A stretch of DNA of 64,000 nt, from assembly GCF_905147045.1 (NCBI RefSeq), contig NC_065916.1, forward strand, positions 4,814,468 through 4,878,467, given 5' to 3'. This document shows, in pieces, positions 47,808 through 60,779 of this stretch; within the stretch, counting starts at the first letter, position 1, and each line of letters starts with the position of its first letter. The stretch is from Nymphalis io (Eukaryota > Arthropoda > Insecta > Lepidoptera > Nymphalidae). A program made the position numbers and the translations under genes. The notes beneath the pieces are model-generated. The model was not told the origin of the DNA, did no database searches, and saw only the letters and a program-made list of their open reading frames with translations.

Positions 47808-50800
47808 ATGAGAAGGGAATTTATATTAGTGTTGCTAGGTATTATCAGTATTTCTACGTTATCATCACTTTTGTCGGGATATGTGCAAATTGAACCAGAT
47901 AAAATTCTACTAGACACTGTGGTTGGTATCGTTGGTGCTGGAAATTTTTCTTATTGGCAGCTGGGTCACACAGGGCCTTTATTAATAGAATTAACGTCTC
48001 TCACTGGTGACGCAGACCTTTACGTATCGGATACCGTCAGGTAATTATAAATAACAAAAGGTTTTTACATTTTATTTATTCAACTCTAAAAAATCAAAGC
48101 GAATAGTTTTGCTGGTTTTTAGATTCATAATGTTAGAAAAAAATAAAAAAAATCCATATACATTTAATTAAAAATTTTTTATAACTTAATACAATAATCA
48201 ATAAAAACATGTTATAAATCTGTTACTTCCAATCCTAAAAATGATCATTTTATAATAAAATTGTACAAGATCATTTTACATTTACCAATAAAATTGGAAT
48301 AGTTCAGAGTATTCTATCAGATCCTTTATCAGAATCTGCTAGGATGCTCCTAGAATTTTATCAAATAGCAATAAATAATAAGTAATGTTATAAATATGTA
48401 GAATGGACAATGGGACTGATGTGCGTCTGTAGGAAAAAGTCGCTAAAATAAAAAAGAAAAAAATAATAATAAATAAGGCATAGACAATAAAATTATATAA
48501 AATTTTGTATTTTCAGGCCGAGTTATGAAGTGGATAAGAATAATTTCAGCTCAGCGACATGTGGACCTGAATTGGTTAATATACCATTTGAATTTCCACG
48601 GCCCATTGGTAAATTAAAAATAATATAATGTATAGTTAGTTAAAAAAAAAAAGCCGAGATGGCCCTGTGGTAAGAGTGCGTGAATCTTAACCGATGATCG
48701 TGGGTTCAAACCCGGGCAAGCACCACTGAATTTTCATGTGCTTAATTTGTGATTATAATTCATCTTGTGCTTTACGGTGAAGGAAAACATCGTGAGGAAA
48801 CCTGCATGTGTCTAATTTCACTGAAATTCTGCCACATGTGTATTCTACCAACCTGCATTGGAGCAGCGTGGTGGAATAAGCTCCAAACCTTCCTCAAAAA
48901 GAGGAGAGGAGGCCTTTAGCCCAGCAGTGGGACATTCACAGGCTGTTACGGTGTTACGGTATTTAGTTTAAGCCAAGAAAGTGGTCAGAATGCGTGAATC
49001 TTAACCGATGGTCCTGAGTTTAAACATGGGCACACACCACTGAATTTTCATGTGCTGAATTTGTGTTTATAATTCATTTCATGCTTGATGGTGATGAAAA
49101 ACATAGTGAAGAAACCTGCATGTGTCAAATTTTACTGAAATTCTGCCACATGTGTATTCCACAAACCTGCATTGGAGAAGTGTGGTGGAATGAGTTCCAA
49201 ACCTCCTCAAAAGGGAAAGGAGGCCTTAGTCCAGCAGTGGGACAATAACAGGCTGTTACTTCAGTTTAATACTATGCTATTCTACTTAACTACTTTTACC
49301 ATTTCTATTGAATAGGAAGGCGGACGAGCATAGGGGCCACCTGATAGTAAGTGGTCACCAATGCCCATAGACATTGGCATTGTAAGAAATGTTAACCTTC
49401 GCTTACAATGCCAATGCACCACTAACTTTGGGAACAAAGATGTTATGTTTTGTTATGAAACACAACAATACCAATTACTGCTGTTTTGCGTTAGAATATC
49501 TGATGAGTGGGTGGTATCCAGACGAGCTCACACAAAGCCCTACCACCAGTAAAATGTTCCGATAATAACTTTCCGATATTCAAAATGTTTTTTTTTTTTT
49601 TCATTAATAATAATCGTGCATGACATATATAGATTGCTTTAGGGGTTGACCGATGATGTTTCATAATTTAAGGTCAAAGTTGTTTATCTATGTTAACTCC
49701 TGCTGCTGGAAGTAGAGATAAGAAGAAGACTTGTATTTTTTATTAAAGATTAGTTAAACTCTCCAGGAATAGGAGTATTCGGTGCCTGGTCACATACAAT
49801 ATCGGAGTACAGTATCCATGTGTTTCTTGACACATCTGCTGTGCTCAGCGAAGAGCAGCTGCTGGCCATAGAGCGCTTCCACATCAACCCTGAAAGAACT
49901 GGTGAGTAGGATCGAATGTTCTTAGTATTTACCTGTTATGTTTACTTGCTAAAACCTTTTTTGACCGCAATATGTCTGCTGGTAGAAGTTTACATTCTAA
50001 TAAGAGATCAAAATAAAAGTAGAAATTAATAATAGACGGCTTGCACATTATAAGATCATTTCTATAATAATGTTTGAAATTTATTCTGACCGTTATAAAA
50101 ATATATATAACAGTGTGCCTAGTATGAGTGTTGTTATGTTATCTGTGATTTGTATGAAATTCCAATTATTGTCACTAGATGACGCTGTTTAAATTAATTA
50201 ACGAGAATTATTTCTGGCCGAGATGGCCTAGTGGTAAAAATCAATCGTAACCGATGATCGTGGGTTCAAACCCGGGCAAGCACTTCTGAATTTTCATGTG
50301 TGTGACGATGAAGGAAAACATCGTGAGGAAACCTGCATGTGTCGAATTTCACTGAAATTCTGCCACATGTGTATTCCAACAACCCGCATTAGAACAGCGT
50401 GGTGGAATAAGCTCCGAACCTGCTCCTCAAACAGGGAGAGGAGGCCTTAGCTCAGCAGTGGGACATTCACAGGCTGTTACTGTACAATGATTTCTTATAA
50501 GCATATAATAATATAAAACTAGAAATAGGCATACTGTTGCTACCAGATGTTCAGACAAATCGTGTAATTGCTGTAGTTAGGTGGAACGAAACAGTAACGC
50601 TCGCTTGGTAGTTCTTCGAACAGCGTTTCTACTTGATGATCCTCCTGACCTATTTTCCCAGGACCAGCATGAGACTAGCATAATGGTTACGGAGACATTC
50701 CCACTCCCATAATACTCCACTCTGATAAGAACACAAACCACACGATCGGTAAATCAGACGCTGACCTCAAAGAGTAAATCAAACATCCAGTTATATAATC

Positions 50801-50938
50801 AATATTATACTGTTTTCAGATAATACCAACCAGAGGAACAAAGATAAAATAGTTACCAAGAAGACGGACGATGAGAAACCAAGATTTTTAAAACTATTAA
50901 ACATTCTAGATATGGTGTTCGAAATGTTTGTTTTATAA
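47808..50938 (+). CDS. UPF0669 family secreted protein (C6orf120-like), 192 aa
   Basis: Exons: 47808-48040, 48517-48608, 49767-49901, 50820-50938 (579 nt, GT-AG, continuous frame). The protein has a hydrophobic signal peptide (residues about 5-24). The family core follows: VGIVGAGNFSYWQLGHTGPL, then SLTGDADLYVSDT, SATCGPELVNIPFEFPRPIG, and GVFGAWSHTISEYSIHVFLD. The C-terminal end is hydrophobic (FLKLLNILDMVFEMFVL). Human C6orf120 (about 191 aa) has the same layout and is a secreted glycoprotein whose role is poorly known. An Asn-Phe-Ser glycosylation site lies in the core. The second intron is filled by three SINE copies. Confidence 0.93.
48651..48953 (+). repeat. SINE family A, full length, in the UPF0669 gene intron
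   Basis: It starts AAGCCGAGATGGCCCTGTGG (A box) with B box GGGTTCAAACCCGGGC, and ends in CATTCACAGGCTGTTACGG. It is sense with the host gene. Confidence 0.8.
48974..49259 (+). repeat. second, older SINE family A copy
   Basis: It lies about 20 nt after the first copy in the same orientation. It is more diverged (CCTGAGTTTAAACATGGGC at the B box) and ends ACAATAACAGGCTGTTAC. Confidence 0.7.
49305..49554 (-). repeat. SINE-like repeat family B, in the UPF0669 gene intron
   Basis: Runs from ATTGAATAGGAAGGCGGACG to CCTACCACCAGTAA, read on the minus strand, with an internal deletion near 49450. Confidence 0.7.
50215..50482 (+). repeat. SINE family A in the last UPF0669 intron
   Basis: Head GGCCGAGATGGCCTAGTGG, B box GGGTTCAAACCCGGGC, end GGGACATTCACAGGCTGTTA. 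It has a short deletion in the body. Confidence 0.75.
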
Positions 50939-51161
50939 ATCGTATGGCAATTCAAATCAAATATTCACAACTTGCTTTACTACGTTGCGTGTAATATTCG
51001 CACGGTCACTATATATACCGATTCTTTATGTGGGGTTATGAGCAGGGGATTTCCCTATAGGCCTAGAATGCCCGGCATAATTTGTGGGGGCGGTGCAAAA
51101 CTTGATAGTTAAGCGAATCGCGCATTTCTTGAATTACATTAACGTTTTAATACTTATTTTA

Positions 51162-51463
51162 AGCCGAGATGGCCCAGTGGTAAGAACATGTGAATCTTAA
51201 CCGATGATCGTGGGTTCAAACCCGGGCAAGCACCACTGAATTTTCATGTGCTTAATTTGTGATTATAATTCATCTCGTGCTTTACGGTGAAGGAAAACAT
51301 CGTGAGGAAACCTGCATGTGTCTAATTTCACTGAAATTCTGCCACATGTGTATTCCACCAACCCGCATTGGAGCAGCGTGGTGGAATAAGCTCCAAACCT
51401 TCTCCTCAAAAAGAGGAGAGGAGGCCTTTAGCCCAGCAGTGGGACATTCACAGGCTGTTACGG
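51162..51463 (+). repeat. SINE family A, full length
   Basis: Best-preserved copy: AAGCCGAGATGGCCCAGTGG head, GGGTTCAAACCCGGGC B box, GGCCTTTAGCCCAGCAGTGG near the end, then CAGGCTGTTACGG. Confidence 0.82.
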
Positions 51464-52267
51464 TTACGGTTTAATACTTAGAAATGTGTCCATGACTAGT
51501 TAATCGTCCCGGCTTCGGGTAGATAAGAAGAAAAATGTATTTTATATAGGGTATGCGTAACATCCGTTCTTAGAGAGCGTTTACGTCGGGGAAGGAGTAA
51601 CTGTGACAAATTTTAAGTCAATCGTGCGGACAGTTTAGGAGATCTCGTGATGAGTGGTGTTTCGCATATATAGATTTAAATTTTGTTGTGTGGGCGTGTG
51701 GTAGTAACCTTCTATAAAGCTTGGGCAGCCCAGGTATTGAATCTAATACCTGGTCATCTGATACGAAACTCATGAATATTTTTGTATTTAACTGCTTTTA
51801 CATTGCTCGTACAATTACTACCATCGGTAAAAAGTAGTAGTAAAATCATGCTACCCCCCATTTTAAAATAGTTGAAATAACTCCCAATAAATATTATACG
51901 TACTTCCAATCATTTAAATGAACAATTTTATTACATAGAATAAATAACAAGATGTATAAAATATTACCTTTTAAAGTATTTAAAAAAGACTCCGCGAATC
52001 ACGACTTTCGACGCTTCTTCCCCAGGAAAAAATCAAAATTAAATAACCGATAGAATAGCGTGATATAGACGCTGAGCGCTTTGTGAAACAAGTTCTATTC
52101 CTTCAATCATGAATTTGGTGTTCCATGCTCCCGTTGTGTAACCACGTTTGGCGCTGCGCAGTTCTTATTTGGTTACTCGAAAATCGATGCTGGTTTTGAG
52201 CTCCCTAGAAGCCAAAATTCAGAGGATCCTGCAGACATTGATGGCATCTGCTACACGACTATGTAGT

Positions 52268-52455
52268 CATAATAATAATAATAATAATATCCTGGGACAT
52301 TATTCACACACGGCCATCTGATCCCAAACTAACCAGAGCTTGAACTATGGAAACCAGACAACTGATATACTACATATTCTACTTTTCTTTTGTAAATATA
52401 TATATATATATATATATCTATATATATATATATTAACAAAACACCCAGATTTAGG
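52268..52455 (-). repeat. partial SINE family C
   Basis: The 3' half of family C is inverted (ATAATATCCTGGGACATTAT, CAGACAACTGATATACTACA), followed by a TA microsatellite. The tRNA-like head is missing. Confidence 0.65.
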
Positions 52456-52952
52456 ACAAATAGACTTTTTTTACCCTTAATTAATTAGATAATTAATTAA
52501 TTATTGACGTTATTAGCGGTTTCTCTAATATATAATCCACATTCCAAACAAGTGGGAGCTTTAAAACGAATTTACCTTGTAAAATATGGATTCATGCTTG
52601 TAACAGCCTATTTGATTAAATTATTTTATTTATTATGAACTTCGTCGAACAACGTATACGCTTATATAATATGATCTTTTTGTTATGTTTGTTTAAGGAT
52701 CGTTTTTGTGCCGAGGGTTGTTTTCAAACTACTAACATTTTAAATGATATATTGTGAATGATACGATCGCCTCTAGGCAGTTTTGAATAAGACCATAGAT
52801 AAATAACACTTAAAAAAGTTGCTGTGTTGTCAGTATACGTGTAATAAAAGAAAAAAATCTTACAGATGGACGAAAGAATGTTTTTATTAAAGAGAAATAA
52901 ATAAATTCCTAAATCATAATAATTGTTTTATTTTATCTACACTTACATTTAC

Positions 52953-53240
52953 TGGTGGTAGGGCTTTGTGCAAGCCGATCTGGGTAGGTACCACCCACTC
53001 ATCAGATATTCTATCGCAAAACAGCAGTACTTTTTATTGTTGTGTTCCGGTTTGAAGGGTAAGTGAGCCAGTGTAATTACAGGCACAAGGGACATAACAT
53101 TTTGGTTCCCAAGGTTGGTGGCGCATTGGCAATGTAAGCGATGGTTAACATTTCTTATAATGCCAATGTCTATGGGCGTTGGTGACCACTTACCATTAGG
53201 TGGCCCATATGCTCGTCCGCCAACCTATACTATATAAAAA
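52953..53240 (+). repeat. SINE-like repeat family B
   Basis: It starts ACTGGTGGTAGGGCTTTGTG and ends CCGCCAACCTATACTATA with a short A run. Confidence 0.8.
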
Positions 53241-53294
53241 AACATTCATGAGACAGATCTCTTGAAAAAGAGATATTTTTTTTTAATTATTATA

Positions 53295-53640
53295 CAATAG
53301 CCTATTCCAACCACAAGAGGATTAAACCCAAAATAAACATCATTGAAACTGATATCAGTTGACGCGATATCATTGGTCGAGATCTTGAATAATCTATGGT
53401 ATTCACTATGGATTCGCGAATAAATGGCGCTTTCAATTTCCGCGAAGTTGTAATCGAAACTTCGAAAGTTAAATTAATGTAGTTATAACTAGTTAAGTGG
53501 AATAGTGTTGTATTATAAATTAAGGTAAATTAATCGAGAACTGTTTATAGTCCGTAATACAGCAGAACAATTAGCAATTCGCATGCAATTTGTAAATCTA
53601 CGGCTTGTTTGCCTAATCCTACTCCGATTGGAATAGGATA
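53295..53640 (-). repeat. unclassified repeat, partner of 23815-24010
   Basis: The ends match the 23815-24010 element in the opposite orientation (ATAGCCTATTCCAACC, GATATCAGTTGACGCGATAT, then AATTCGCATGCAATTTGTAA). A non-coding middle of about 150 nt is absent from the other copy. Confidence 0.55.
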
Positions 53641-53644
53641 TAGG

Positions 53645-53860
53645 CAGATCGGGCATAGTGGCCATTTAATGATAAATGGTGATAACCACTCATAGACATT
53701 GGCAATATAATAATGATGTATCATCCCTTACATCGCCAATGCGCCCCCAGTCTTGGGAACTGGGATGCTATATCCCTTGTGCCCGTAGTTACACTGGCTC
53801 ACTCATCCCTCAAACCACAACGCAACAATAATAAGTATTGCTGTTTAGCTGTAGAACATT
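53645..53860 (-). repeat. old SINE-like repeat family B
   Basis: A diverged copy immediately before the young copy at 53886. Matches include TGGTGATAACCACTCATAGA and GTTACACTGGCTCACTCATC. Confidence 0.6.
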
Positions 53861-53885
53861 ACAAATCGAATTATATTATAGATTT

Positions 53886-54180
53886 TTTTTTTTTATAGAA
53901 TAGGTAGGCGGACGAGCATATGGGCCACCTGATGGTAAGTGGTCACCAACGCTCTTAGACATTGGCATTGTAAGAAATGTCAACCATCGCTTACATATCC
54001 AATGCGCCACCAACCTTGGGAACTAAGATTTTATGTCCCTTGTGCCTGTAATTACACTGGCTCACTCACCCTTCAAACCGGAACACAACAATATCAAGTA
54101 TTGCTGTTTTGCGGTAGAATATCTGATGAGTGGGTGGTACCTACCCAGACGAGCTTGCACAAAGCCCTACCACCAGTAAA
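53886..54180 (-). repeat. SINE-like repeat family B, young copy
   Basis: Nearly identical to the copies at 4714 and 33471, with a poly-T start on the plus strand and CCCTACCACCAGTAA at the end. Confidence 0.8.
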
Positions 54181-57100
54181 GATATGCACATTTTACTTGG
54201 TAGTAGAGATTTGTGCAAGACCAATGCGCGCGCACGCTATTATATGTTAAATCTCAAAAAATATTACAAATACCTTTTTTGTTTTATTTCGTTGCGCGGT
54301 GAATTTATGAAACATATGACGCGACAATTATTACTCAGAACAATAGTGTTCTTCGAGTATTGCAATTTCTTATCAAAGGAAGTGGTCGAACGTATAAATT
54401 CTGTTATCGTGCTGTTGTAAGCCATTATCTTATTAATCAATGGAAATTCATGTTATCATTGTTGACGTAATGGAAATGACTGTAAAAATCTTATTGTTTT
54501 ATGAAAAACTAGCTAAATCTGCGGCTAAAAAAAAACTAAAAAATCTTATTGTTACTGAAATAAAATATAGCTTATACTATTTCTGGGTAAAGTAGCTTTC
54601 TAATAGATAATTGTTAATTTCGATTAATTAGTTTCAGAGTATATCGATTACAAACAAAGAAATCGTTTCGCTTCGTACTATTATTAGAATCGATAATAAA
54701 TACGAAAAATATTTCGTCAGCGATACATATTTTTTAAGATTAACATGTTTTTGAACGATAAAGTTCAATAAATAAAGCATGCAATCATATGAATATTAAT
54801 AAACAAGTTTTTAATGTTTTGAAAGCTATCTTGCTTGAATTTTTATTTTTTTAATGTGATATAAAATATAATTTACTTTATAAGCATATATTTCATGAGG
54901 GAATATTATAAAAATAAACTAAACTAAAACAAATTATAGATAACAAATTTATAGCAAAAACACGCCGTCTAAAATATTGTCCTGTGGCATTGTACTCAAG
55001 ACGCTGACAATACTCCCACAACACCGCTAGACTCAGCCTTGGGGCTAAGTAAGCGCCAGGCCGCCAGCTCTTTGTTTTTAACTTGTATTAATAGTTTATG
55101 TGTGTAAAATTGCTTTTTTATAAAATAATGTGGTATGCTATATTGCGTATTAATTTGTATCATAATAACTATTATATTTTTTTTAAACTGACTTCTATAA
55201 TATGAAGAACATTCTTGAACAAAAATATTTATGGTTTAGAAACAAAACATATACAATATAAATAAAGAAACATTATCTTTAATATTTTTATAAATGTATG
55301 TACATAATATATTTTATAGACTATATACACTGGGTCTTCAAACATGATCAATATTCGTTTAGGATAGGAGGGTGGGACCTATACAGATAGACCTTGCACC
55401 AAGATCTAACAGTAAAAAAAAAGAATACTATTTTATTAATTTACCGCTTGCTCAATTTTTATTTAACTCAATTATTATATTTCTGTTTTCTCCAGATAAA
55501 GAAAATCCAGACTATATAATTTAAATTAATATTTATTTTTATCTGACTTTTTTATTAATATTTATAATTAATATCTCGAACAGCACACTTTAAAAAAAAT
55601 CACTGTCAGGTTGCTTTAAAAAAAAAACCGTTTCCCGGACGCTCAGCTGCATAGATATAGTCAGGGAGGCGAATATAACCGTATTATAAATAAAAACAAC
55701 ATATATTAACAACTATTGACTTTGATTAATACACATAATATGACATTGGCAAAGATTATGATCAGTAACGATCTGGCTCAATAAAAACAAAATATTTAAA
55801 TATTTTGTTCCATTGTGAACAGATTTTTGAGTATTATTTTTATTGAAAAGGTTATTTCGGTGTCGTTTAAATAAAAAAAAATCCCCCAAAGGTGGAGCAA
55901 GAGTGGAACATTAGGGGAATAGTCGCCTTTATGTGAATTAGAACTTAGTAGAAAGTAATAATATTTTAAATGCGAAAGTTTATGAGGGTGAATGGATATT
56001 TGTTACTCTTTCACGCAAAAACTTATGAACGAATTTTAATGAAATTTGATATAGATAGCTCTTAACCTTTTTTTAAAGCTGGAAAAACGCATTACGCGTT
56101 TCCCCCACGGCAACATCGGGGGGTATGTGGGGCTCGCCGGTGTCCGAGGCGCCGAGTGCGCCCCGAACATCGGAATACCCACTAAAAAACCAGCGGTACC
56201 CTTTCCGTCTTAACGAGGAGCGCCACGAGATCGTTTTCGCATGCTACCGTGACGGAGATAGCTTATACCCTGACTTAAAACATAACACGTACATAACCCA
56301 TCCCCTCACACGTGGCAAAGCCGCGAGCGAAGCTAGTAAATTATTCATAGTAAATAAAATATATTCCCATGTATATTACATATGTTTGTTAGAAGATAGT
56401 AAGTACATCTGTACTAATATTATAAACGTAAAAGTAACTGTCTGTCTAAATGTCTGTTACATTTTTACGGCTAAATTACATAACTGATTTTGATAAAGCT
56501 TGGTATGAAGCAAGTTTGAAGCACAAGGAGATAGTTAGGATAGACTATTTTTTATACCTTACATCTACCTTAACACGCGCGCGATGTGTGTGTCTAGCGA
56601 AATCTTGTTACTTACTTACCATTCAAAACTGAAATATAAAATTAATCTCAAATGCTATATAATCATAAAAAATAGGCCCGCCCGCATGTCGGTATCGAAA
56701 AAAAAAATTAAAAAAAAACTTCGTTCTAATAATATTTACAATACATAATCTGTTATTTTTAGAAACGGTGATAGACAAGACGAGGAAATGCAAAACGGCT
56801 CAAGTATAAACACCGATTCAACACATTTATCTTGAATAGTCTGAAGGATATATCTGCTTATAAATTATTTAGTAAGCGGTCGTGTTTTGCAATAATTCTC
56901 GTACTTGAGAGCTAGTAATATTTTCTACTACCTTCGAAAAATTTGTCAATAAATAATAAGAAAACATTCAATTTATACGAGGAATTTAACAAATGTAAAA
57001 AGTACATTTATATTTATTTATTTGTATTATTCAATTATTCCCTCAAGTTCTTACACTATAAACAATCTCTCAACCTGTTCCTAAAGTGGGTTGAAAAAAC

Positions 57101-57439
57101 ACTCACCCGGCTAACAGCTGATTCCTATTTTAAATTCTTCCATCTCACTCTTTCGTAATCGAACGTCCTATAAACGAGAAAGACAACTGCGTACTTTGTA
57201 CGGTAATAATTCGTTGCGTGGGAGAATTTTAATAATAATACAACAAATATTACTTTCGTTCGCTTTTATGGTGAGGTGTATTCCTAAAGAATATTTTGAT
57301 AGCTTGTCTTTCTGGACGTTTTGATTTAGTTGCACTTAGAAAGATCGAGAACCTGGCTGATTTTAGCCAATTAATATCGAAACGAGTGAAGTTATAAGGT
57401 CTAAGTTATTTCATTGCGAGTAATTTTATTTATTTTTAT

Positions 57440-57660
57440 AGTATATACATAGTAGGTAGGCAGACGAGCATATGGGACACCTGATGGTAAGTGGCCACCA
57501 ACGCCAACAAATTTTAGACATAGTAATTGTAAGAAATGTTAACCATCGCTTCATCGAACTAAGATGTTATGTCCGTTGTGCCTGTAATTACACTGGCTCA
57601 CTCGTCCTTCAAACCGGAATACAATAATACAAAGTACTGCTGTTTTGCGGTAGAATATCG
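57440..57660 (-). repeat. degenerate SINE-like repeat family B
   Basis: From AGTAGGTAGGCAGACGAGCA to TTTTGCGGTAGAATATC. It is truncated at its ACTGGTGG end. Confidence 0.65.
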
Positions 57661-58667
57661 TTAACAAGACACCCGTGAACAGGAAAATTATTTTTTTCTA
57701 ACACGCTGGTAGTTATCACAATATAGCCGCTACACTTTTAATTTTAAATAACATTATACCCACTATTTACTTAAAAAAAATTGGCAACTTTTTGTTTAAT
57801 TTTATTACGAATCAAATTAATTTTGGAAGGTCTAAAAAATTCGAATAACACATAGATATTTAAGTTACATATTATTCATGTTCTTATTTTAATGTTATTT
57901 TAAGGTAGATTCTATTTTAAATACAAGTCGAAGTATGTATGTATGTATGTACAAGTAAGTACGTGATTCTGTTGGCCTGTTTAGTAGATGCTACACGACC
58001 GAGTATAACATTTTGTTTTCGTCGGTATTAACTGAATTACGACTCATGCCTCCCGAATCGGGTTGCATAATACGAATTTTATAATGCGCAATTATTGTTG
58101 GGCGTAGCGATAACATCATATATGTTGAATGAATGTAAAAAGTGAAATATAATTGTCTGCGATAACTATAAACTCTGCTGTAATTACAAAAACAAACAAA
58201 GGCGTTATCATGTTTCTAGCTGAATTCGAAAATAACACGCCGCCTTTTGCAAATAAGGCGGGCGAATAAGAGAGGCATAGTTACGTACTGGATATCTTTG
58301 TATTTATAGGTTATTTTATATAGTCGGGTTATGAACTCAACCTCCTTGTTTTCGTCGTTTCTTTTTTTCACGCAACTTGCTACGCGGCAATAGGCAAGGC
58401 ACGTATACTTAAAAGTATATTCATGACACGACATCAAGACAAATTTGTCGACATACGACATTAGATAATTTACCTTCTAAATAGCAATTCTACTTAGCAG
58501 AATAAAGTAATAAGTAATATAATAAATATTGTATGCGTAATCATTGTAATACTAAAGTTTTAATTTTATATATTATAATTATTAAATCTTTATAGGGCAA
58601 TTGCAATACTTAATCTTTTAATATATAATGTAATTTTATAATGCTTTAAATGATAATTACAAACTGA

Positions 58668-58800
58668 TAATCCTCAGCTTATTGCCATCCACTGCTGGAC
58701 GAAAGAATGCCCCATAGAACGCCAACCATCCCGAATTCGGGCTGCCCACATCCATCCCGTATCTGCCACCTTTTTCAAATCGTCGGTCCACCTTGCTGTA
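58668..58800 (-). mobile_element. 3' end fragment of an RTE-clade retrotransposon
   Basis: The minus-strand frame reads RWTDDLKKVADTGWMWAAR, then DGWRSMGHSFVQQWM and a stop. This is the typical C-terminal end of RTE-clade reverse transcriptases. Nothing upstream in the element is intact. Confidence 0.7.
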
Positions 58801-58989
58801 CAAGTCACCGACATCGTGTGTAGAATTAGCATGCTGTAGTGGAAGTAGGCTGGTCATGTTTCCAGGTACATTGATTGCTGACGTGTTAGAGTGGAGACCA
58901 CACTTAGACAAACGAAGTGAGACGCACTTTTTTTTGTTTTTCACGCAGTGGAAACCTTCAGAAACGTACCCAGCTTCCATGGGGGTGGG

Positions 58990-59960
58990 AGGAACTGGGT
59001 TATGTAGGATTCTTACCCACTAAAACCACTGCGATGGCCGTCCTCGACACGGATCGGAGAGGCTGCGGGATCGTGTTAATATAACGCATCTGGGGCCTCT
59101 CCCGTGCTTTGCTCCGCTCGTGGCTCGGTAGAGCTCTCCACAGAAGACGGCAGCGCGAGACCACCCCGGCTGCTCTCCTCCTCAGGGCCATCTAAAATAA
59201 GACACGCGAGGCTCCCACTTCACGCATCTACGGCCCCAAGGTTACGCTCTATCTTTTAAGCCCCGGGCCACGGGCTGTGAGAGGGCCGAGACGACGCCGA
59301 CGGCGTCTCCACCGAGCAGGAACGGCCCTTTCCCGTTCCCGCTCCGTCGTTTCCTTCTGGACCATGACGGTCTCACAGAAAGAGGCCACGGCTCTCCACG
59401 CCGATTCCCTGCGGAGCATCGCCGACACGATTGCTCGCAGAGACAGGTCTTGTCCGACTTCGCGGACCAGGATCTCCCACTCCGCGTTCCACGCGGGGCA
59501 AGCCTCCAGCATACGCTCTGGTGGTGGTGAGGTCTGAGGCTGACAGGTATCCCGGTCCGCACCTCAGTGGTGGTACAACGCCTCGAGCGCACTCGAAGAG
59601 GGCGCGCTTTCACTATTCTGACGGAGGATGCAGGTCTGGTGATTGATTCTCGCATCCATATCCGCCTCGTATCCGAAGGCCCAACTCGCAGATATTAGTG
59701 ACGACGATGTTCACCCCGAGCTCGGCGAACTCTTTGGTTCTCCCAAAATTCTCCCCCAACGCCAGCAATGTGTCGTCTGCATAGCAAATGATGCTGACTC
59801 CTTCAGGGAGAGGGACACGGAGGACTGCGTCGTAAGCGAGATTCTACAACAAAGGCCCCAAAACTGACCCCTGTGGAACCCCACAGCAAACCTCTCTCCT
59901 CCTATCCTTGGTCCTCGTACCGTCTTGCTCCATATACGAAACGTATCTGTTACGCAAGTA
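58990..59960 (-). mobile_element. R1-clade non-LTR retrotransposon remnant
   Basis: On the minus strand, the reverse-transcriptase block GVPQGSVLGPLL is followed by an in-frame stop, then NLAYDAVLRVPLPEG and the catalytic ICYADDTLLALG (about 59880-59750). After an apparent deletion comes the C-terminal block CPAWNAEWEILVREVGQDLS with SAMLRRESAWRAVASFCETV (about 59510-59370), typical of the R1 clade. A 3' UTR segment reaches to about 58990. Stops and deletions show it is dead. The GC-rich composition contrasts with its surroundings. Confidence 0.78.
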
Positions 59961-60779
59961 GCCACCGACGATCGCCTGCAGGCAGGGAGGCACATGGTGT
60001 AAAAGTGCCTTCCTGATAGTGACCCTGATAGTGTATTATTATTATTAAATAAGAAGACGCACAAAGAAAAAATTTAAGTAAAAAAGAAAAACAAAAGCTT
60101 AAGAACAGTCATGCTATATAAACATAATTACGGACTGTAAAATGATGCATGCAAGGTACATAGAAATACACAAACTATAGAAAATATTCGCTGTGCTATT
60201 ATTTACCTCTCTAAATTTAATCCTTAAACTATTCTACTTATTTATTTCATTCACAGAACTGAATAAAATATATTTGGCAGTACTTGGTTGAACACCAATG
60301 TAAACGTAACCTAGCAGAACAGAATAACATCAGTAATAATCTATACTAACATTTTAATAATAAATTGTAAATTAGGCCATCTCATGATAAATTTGCAAAG
60401 TATGATTCATGTCTAGGTATACGTAAAGCGTGGATTATTTTTAAAACATAACATTATCCTATGTTGGAGTTGAGAAAATGAAAAAATACGATAGTAAAAC
60501 TGAGCAATAGACCTACTTAGGCTTTAAATTGATTTGTACCTTAGATTTATATATATGTATATTGGATTCTTGTAGGAATTTCTGAAAATCTTATAAGCCG
60601 AAAAAGGATGAACTGTAACTTGACTTAAATTTAAGCTTCCCTGAATAGTAGTATTACGATATTTTTGTTTCCTTTTCATTATTATCGTTTTAAGCCTATA
60701 ATAATGGGTAATAAAATCAATAGTAGGTACAAACAATAGGTTGTAATATTTTGGAATTTTTTATTGTAATTGTAGTTGT

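Noticed and set aside
56125..56487. 120-codon ORF in a GC-rich patch
   Set aside because: It lies in a decayed interspersed repeat, has no recognisable domain and runs into low-complexity AT-rich sequence.
59277..59867. Plus-strand ORFs rich in arginine and serine
   Set aside because: They are antisense shadows of the R1-clade remnant on the minus strand.
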